Positions 58,476 through 64,000 of a stretch of 64,000 nucleotides of DNA are shown piece after piece; the first letter of the stretch is position 1, and each line of letters begins with the position of its first letter. Origin of the DNA: Azolla caroliniana. Lineage: Eukaryota > Polypodiophyta. The notes under the pieces were generated by a model that ran no database searches, was not told where the DNA came from, and worked only from the letters and a program-made list of their open reading frames with translations. The stretch spans positions 12,338,001 through 12,402,000 of the forward strand of contig JBHGNT010000008.1 of NCBI GenBank assembly GCA_043228905.1, read 5' to 3'. The position numbers and the translations under genes are program-made.

Positions 58476-59109
58476 GATATTGTTGTATTTTTAGTTGTGA
58501 GCTACGGGGTTGGTGTGGTTTGATGTCATCATTTTTATGTGTGTAGCCCTTGATGTAATTTATTTTGGTAGATGGTGTGTGCCACTTTTGCCAGTTGAAC
58601 TCTTGCGGGCTTTGGCCATGGGTGAATTGGATTGTTTACAACTTAGCCGACACTCTCTTGTATGCGAGGTAAAGAAGACTAATTTATATGCTATCTTTAT
58701 GAAAGGAATTCAAGTGAGGGCTAGATGATAAAGATATTGCCAATGTGAATACATGTGGATGGATGAAAACGATTAGAATCCTGTGTTTGAAATCGAACAC
58801 TAAAATCTTCTTAGGTTTCTTACTTTACATATTTCCATTTTTGTTTAGCAATTGAGCTTATGAATCCCTAAGCATAATTTTCTAACAAGACATACATCAA
58901 CCTTGGAACACTCATTCAGAGAGCAAAGGATAAGAGTGCAAAATAGTAGACTTATGTAAACAAGCAAGAAACCAATAGAGTACAGTTTGTAATTAATAAA
59001 TTACAATGTACAATGCAAAGAAAAGCAGCTCCAAGACACTCTAATATGTAGGGAGACAAAAAAGAAAAAAGGGAGAGTTTGCGTGGGGGGTTTTTGGTGA
59101 ACGTAATCT
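56245..59109. other. spacer between the retroelement cluster and Rca
   Basis: No supported gene. A TATAAAAGG box followed by CT and AC runs (56264-56370) could be another LTR remnant. Microsatellites: poly-G (57782-57807), CT/AC compound (57924-57972) and (TA)n (58447-58475). The Rca 3' UTR and polyadenylation region must lie just below 59110. Confidence 0.5.
57924..57972. repeat. (CT)n(AC)n compound microsatellite
   Basis: About nine CT units, a short spacer and about 13 AC units. Confidence 0.9.
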
Positions 59110-62100
59110 CTACTTCTTATCTTCGAAGTTGTAGACACACGTGCCATCGTCGCTCCTCGCAGTTGGGTCGAAGTTGTCAGCAACAGGGTCGGTGCAGCCT
59201 TCTGGTACCGGCAGGTTCACATGCTGAGCAGCTTTACCTGGAGGTAGAAGAAGAGCATCACCCATGGCAAAATTAGTTGGCTGCATTACCTGACATTTCC
59301 ATCACACACCCACACCCACACCCACACCCACACAAAAAAACAATGTCATGGTGAGACTTGTACACCTCCAACTTCCACACTTTGGGTTCTTATGTATGCA
59401 ATGCAGCATCACAATCTAAATTTGTGGAATGACCTTCTTATCTAGTGCTAAGGTCAAAATAGGAGTGGGAGTGGGAGTGCATGTGTAATTAATAATTGAA
59501 TCCTAGGAATCAAGTATGTACATCTTTAGTAGAGGGTGCTACTAGTTGGTACCATAGAAGGTGCCCTGCTTGATGGCATCGTCATTCGCCTCTCCAAGAG
59601 CAGCCTCGTTCAGGTACTTCTCGGCTAATTGCACCCTCTTCACATTCTCTTGCTCTTGTACCAACATATTGCCGTATTCGAGTAGCTTCTCGAGAGTCAT
59701 GAGGGGTTTCTCGAATGTGGGGGGACCTTCCTTAGAGTTGACAAGGAACTTGCCCATGGTCTCCACTCCAACCTGACCAACCCACTTCCTCACTTCATCA
59801 TCGTATACTCGGGCCCTCAAAGCACCGAAGAAATCTGCGAAACAAGAATGGGTGTCAAATATAATACAAGTAGTAAACCCTTTGTGGAGGCAATGGCATG
59901 CAAATGCTAATAATGGGTCTATTTGCTACTCAATCCAAACTAAGGCTCCATGTGTGCATGTGCACATTTGCAAGTACTAGAAAGTAATGGGTAGACAGAC
60001 ACAAACAAGTTGTTTGTACACCATAGCAATCTAGCAAATGTGCATGGGCAAAGGCCTGAACAAAAGCTTATGGGCCTTCCTCAATTATTGCTATCATCTG
60101 GGAATGAAGGCTGTGTGTGTGTGCATGAAACTAACATATGGTTTACATACCAATGGATTGCCCTGGGAATGCATCGACGAGCTTGGCTACATCAGGTTTC
60201 AAAACATTGTCGGCCCTGAAGATACCCGTGCACACACCAATTCGGTCCTCCCTTGTGGGGGCCCAATAGAACTTCTCCATACGACCATCACGAATCAATG
60301 GGGCATATAGAGTGGAGAAATCATTTCCGGTCACGATGATGGGAACCCGGGGAATCTCCTCCTTGTTGTACACACCCGGAAGCTGAACATTGGTGGGGTT
60401 ATCAGCAATGTTCATGAGGGTAGCATTCACCATTTGGTTGTTGACAGTGTATTGTGTAGTGCCACCCATACGACCTGCTCCCGCATCGAGATCGTTAATG
60501 AAGAGCGCGCACATCTTCCCCTTCTTCCTAATGATGTCTGCGGCTTCACGGTATCTTTGCCTGATGAGCTTGGCTGGCTCACCTGCATTTCCACTCTCCA
60601 GCTCTCCGGCACTCATCATGATAGGGCTATACAATAAGGCCAAACAAAATAAATCAATCAAAACTTGGTTATATGACAAGCCTCTCCCTTCCTCCTATTA
60701 TATACCTAGGGATGCTCTTGCCACTGGCATGCCAATGGGGAACAGTTCCCTTCTTATATCACAAGTATGTACAAGTTCAAATCCCATAAAAACAAATCTC
60801 ATTTAGATATAGCGCAAAAAGTCTTAGACAGCCTACTTCTCCTCATGTTTCGCTAGAGAGCTCAACATTATAAGACTATGTACTATGGAGGTCAGGGAAA
60901 TTGTGGGAAGGATCTTACTTGATCCCAAGCTTTGAAAAGACGAGCTCGCACTGGAAGGACTTTCCTTGTCCTTTGCCACCCCAGATACCAAGAATCAATG
61001 GAACCTGCATTAATCACCACAAAATCTGTTAATATGTGAGGAGATGATTGTGTGTATAAATCGAAAAGGTTGTAGGTCCTAGTTATGCCGGTCACCTTGA
61101 TGTTGGGTAAGTCCATGAAGTTCTTTGCAATGTGTACAACAAGCTTGTCCATGAAAGCGGGGGCAATATAATATCCATCCTTCATGTTATCCATGTTCAG
61201 GCTACGGGGTAGAGAAAAAAAAGAAAGAAAGTCAGGGAGAGATGATCATTCATTATAGACGCAATAAGGCAGGAAAGAATCTGATACAAAGGAAAGCATG
61301 ATAGACAATCTGAAAGGCACACATACCACAAAAATTGGTCTCATATGGATTTGTGTAAGGGAGATCAATAATGAGAGAGGCATACATCCGTCAGACTAGT
61401 GGAAATAGGCAAAACATACAAACTTTTTTTGACATACATCTATGAAAAAGCATATTATGTACAGCACAAATTTGCTGAACTGAGTGAGATGAGTGCTTCT
61501 TCCAAACTAGATGCAATCCCAAATACCGTGTGGACTAATGATTAAGCAAACAACAGTAATTCGTTAACACACATCAGTGGATTCAATTCATCACAGGCGA
61601 TGCATTATATAATTTACCAAGATACCAGTTTTTGTGTGATTGTTTAATGGAAGTTGGAAATTCAATGAAATGATTCAAGGTTGGGGGGGGGGGGGGGGGG
61701 ACTCACAATCTTTGGCCTTGGCTAATGTAGTCATAGGAGCTCATGACGGCATGCTGGGTGCCCAGACCCACAGCCCCTTGAAAGAGAGAGTCCACCATGC
61801 CCTTCCCCCGTGTGATGTCCTGCTGGTCATCGGAGATGTCATACCCTAGACCCGCCCATTTGTCCACCTTTTTCTTCGGTTCCTCGTCTGCTGCGGCCCG
61901 GACGCAAAGGGGCTTTGAGACTGATGATGTTCCATGGCCGCTGCTCCTCTTCAAAGAAGAACCTAAGAATGCTGAGTTCTTGTGAACGGGCAGAGAAGAT
62001 GGGGTCCCGTTGGAGCTGAGCGGGAGAGTACTCTGAAAATGAGAAATTATGCGCAGTCCATCAGTCTGAAATGCATGCATTTTTGTATGACTACTTATTA

Positions 62101-62408
62101 AGTGTTAGCTGGAGGTAAAACCCAAACTAAAATCTTTGAAATGGGTGATTGCTAAGCAAAGGTTAGATTTTGGTGTCAACGATGGATCGTTGTGAATGAT
62201 AGATGCATATGAAGTAGAATGAATTGGATTGCGTGCATATATCTTATCTTATCTTATCTTATCGATCTATGAACTATGAACTATGAACTATGAACTATGA
62301 ACGTAGAGTAGAGACGAGATGAGATGAGATTTTTGATTTGTGTGGGCGTGACTGCCTGTCTACCTGGACGGATCCCACAGCAGCAGAGGAAGCAACAGAG
62401 GACGCCAT
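59110..62408 (-). CDS. RCA: Rubisco activase, chloroplast, long (alpha) isoform
   Basis: AAA+ ATPase of the chloroplast stroma that removes inhibitory sugar phosphates from Rubisco. Coding exons are 62408-62364, 62032-61707, 61201-61096, 61004-60919, 60626-60151, 59834-59553 and 59237-59110, giving 482 residues, the usual size for alpha activase. Residues 1 to about 60 form a Ser-rich transit peptide ending near [12 protein letters not shown]. The N-domain includes [20 protein letters not shown]. Walker A is GGKGQGKS (168-175), Walker B is [11 protein letters not shown], and [20 protein letters not shown] and [20 protein letters not shown] are near-invariant family segments. The C-terminal extension has Cys455 and Cys474, 19 apart, as in the thioredoxin-f-regulated pair of angiosperm alpha isoforms, and ends in Glu-Asp-Lys-Lys. 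All introns are GT/AG and all frames fit. It is a single complete gene. Confidence 0.95.
59238..59552 (-). promoter_or_regulatory. alternatively spliced last intron of Rca
   Basis: 315-bp intron with donor GTACCA, a weak match to the consensus, and acceptor CTCCAG. The weak donor and an in-frame stop 9 bases inside the intron are what would allow both isoforms. It contains a (CACACC)n run near 59301-59332. Confidence 0.65.
59542..62408 (-). CDS. RCA: Rubisco activase, predicted short (beta) isoform
   Basis: If the last intron (59552-59238) is kept, exon 6 reads on for three codons after TFY (Gly-Thr-Asn) to a TAG at 59544-59542. This gives 443 residues without the two redox Cys. It matches the known beta isoforms, which are less redox-sensitive, and plant Rca genes commonly produce both forms by alternative splicing of this region. 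Transcript support was not available. Confidence 0.7.
61683..61700 (+). repeat. poly-G/poly-C tract next to an Rca splice donor
   Basis: 18 G on the plus strand, so the transcript intron begins GTGAGT and then runs straight into 18 C. The exact length is prone to variation and sequencing error. Confidence 0.9.
62243..62263 (-). promoter_or_regulatory. four overlapping GATAAG motifs in Rca intron 1
   Basis: The minus strand has GATAAG at 62263-62258, 62258-62253, 62253-62248 and 62248-62243. GATAAG is the I-box core found in promoters of light-regulated photosynthesis genes. Here it may be functional or simply a 5-bp microsatellite. Confidence 0.35.
62268..62301. repeat. 7-bp tandem repeat (tatgaac)n in Rca intron 1
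   Basis: Nearly five consecutive copies of ctatgaa, directly beside the GATAAG run. Confidence 0.9.
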
Positions 62409-62872
62409 GGCAAGCAAGTAGTAGTTAGGAAGCAGAGATGAAAGGAAAGGAAGAGCTCTCTTCTGCCTGCCTGTCTATCTGTACTGCCTGCCTGCCTGCC
62501 TGTCTCGCTCGATAGCACACACGATGAGCTTCTCTTTGCAGCGGAGTTCGAGGCAATGGAGCTAATTTGTAGTAGCAGTGTATGCTCCCTGATTTTCGGT
62601 TTTTTTTTTTTTTTTTCTCTTTTTTTTTTTTAATGTTTTTTGTTTTTCTTTTGGGGGGGGGGGAGGGTGGGGGTCAATAGATAGATAGATAGATAATCTA
62701 CGGAATGAAATGGGTGGTGCTGCTGCCGCTGCTCAAGATGATGATGATGATGATCATGGATGAATGTTTTTCTGCTCTCCTCTCTCCCTCTTCCCTCTTT
62801 TGTTGTTTTAGGTATGTGTGTGTATGTGGCTGAGGTTGCTCTTTTTTCCACAACTCTGTATGTGGCTCAGAA

Positions 62873-62908
<36 letters not shown>

Positions 62909-64000
62909 CCTGCCAAACTGTGCGCTTTTCTTTATCCATTTGCCTTCTCTTCTTATTCTTCTTCTTCGTTTTCCTTTTTTTCCTTTTTTTATCCATTCAT
63001 TCGCCTCTTTATTTTCCTCCCTTTTCTTTTTATTATTGTTGTTATTATTTACATATTTTTATTAATAAAATAATCGATTGATTGTTATTAATATGTTATG
63101 TGTATGTTGTATGTGCATAATAGATAGATAAGGTTCCCTCCCTCCTCATCCACACATATGTCTCACTGGTCCACTCCCATGCCGCGTGTCAAAAAGCCCC
63201 CCGCCCCCTTCCTTCTAGACTCTTCTAAACGAAATTGCATGTAATATTGTCAAGTTATTATTCCCCTCTTTGCCTCGCTCTCAACAATGCTATCTATCAT
63301 TGGTGCAACCACTATACACCATGGCCATTTTTACTCCCTAACTTCACAACATTATCATCTCATGCTACAATTCCGATTCATAACTTGGGGAATCATATTA
63401 ACATTGAAGTCCAACATAGAAAATTGGGCAACAAACTTGATGTTTAGCGCATTCGTATAGTTAATTATATTGGATGATATGCAAAAAAATATACATTTAG
63501 CTCCGCATACTTAAATTTTGAAAAGTCTAACTTCAATGCATAATGTGTGTTTGTATGCGCACGAGAGTAAAGCTGACGAAAGTAGCTCAATCCATAGCTT
63601 TCAACCCTACATTCCACATTGTTTTTATAGTCAATTAGAATATTTACTAATATGTGAGCCCAATGCATGGTTTAATTAATAAAATATCAAAATGGCACTT
63701 TCTTCAATTATCAAGTAAAAAATATAGGTATTATTACTAAAAATTGGCTTTTAGGAATAATTCCTATATTTGTGGGAGAACATCATACAAAAATAATACC
63801 TTCTTGCAACTCATTAATTGAATATTTGAGGTGAGACTAATCACCAACTACCATTACACATGAGATCAAATGTGTGAACGGGTATAACAACATACTACAT
63901 ATATAAACAATCCATAGATTTCACTCTAGGTTTAGCTCACACTTCATGCACTCCATTCTATATCTATATCTACTCATGTATGAATACATGGGTTAGAGCT
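62409..64000. other. Rca upstream region and spacer
   Basis: This must include the Rca promoter and 5' UTR. I cannot place a TATA box with confidence. It holds poly-T and poly-G runs (62598-62663), a (TAGA)n tract (62678-62694), a CT microsatellite (62875-62905) and T-rich sequence to 63080. From 63230 on the sequence is AT-rich and shows no gene I can support. Confidence 0.5.
62875..62905. repeat. (CT)n microsatellite upstream of Rca
   Basis: About 15 CT units, some 470 bp upstream of the Rca start codon. Such CT/GA tracts are common in plant 5' regions. Confidence 0.9.

Noticed and set aside
62759-63081. Plus-strand frames of Leu/Ser/Phe-rich protein upstream of Rca
   Set aside because: Translation of CT and poly-T tracts, with no gene structure.

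Overview
This is nuclear DNA from a land plant with a large, repeat-rich genome. Two genuine host genes are recognisable, both on the minus strand and both split by spliceosomal introns: an ALIX/BRO1-type ESCRT-associated protein (11232-28930) and the chloroplast Rubisco activase Rca (59110-62408). Most of the rest is LTR retrotransposons of the Ty1/copia and Ty3/gypsy types, LINE fragments, solo LTRs and microsatellites. A fern or another plant outside the flowering plants is possible, but I cannot settle the lineage from sequence alone.

Layout. 1-7130: 5'-truncated gypsy element A (minus strand), with a long extra ORF downstream of integrase that is split by a solo LTR. 7640-9420: decayed copia relic (plus) containing a solo LTR with a 5-bp target duplication. 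11232-28930: ALIX gene in seven coding exons. Its second intron is 14.6 kb and holds a complete copia element (13703-18433, same strand as the gene) and gypsy element B (about 19604-26644, opposite strand). 31066-56244: a dense pile of nested and rearranged elements. These are copia C, an LTR fragment of family D, the two halves of copia E, gypsy G, copia D1, two inverted LINE fragments, copia D2 (itself carrying a solo LTR), a tRNA-like/SINE segment and gypsy F. 59110-62408: Rca with seven coding exons, including an alternatively spliced last intron that would give the short (beta) and redox-regulated long (alpha) isoforms. Its upstream side (62409-64000) holds simple repeats and no gene I can support.

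The two host genes are functionally unrelated: ALIX acts in multivesicular-body sorting and Rca remodels inhibited Rubisco in the stroma.

The best candidate for something little described is the accessory protein encoded in sense downstream of integrase in gypsy elements A and B. The two copies are about half identical by eye over roughly 140 residues. In A it continues into a hydrophobic segment and a charged helical C-terminus. The same gypsy lineage has a gag with three zinc knuckles in two separated groups. All exon borders were placed by reading splice signals and frame by eye. No alignment, transcript or database search was available.
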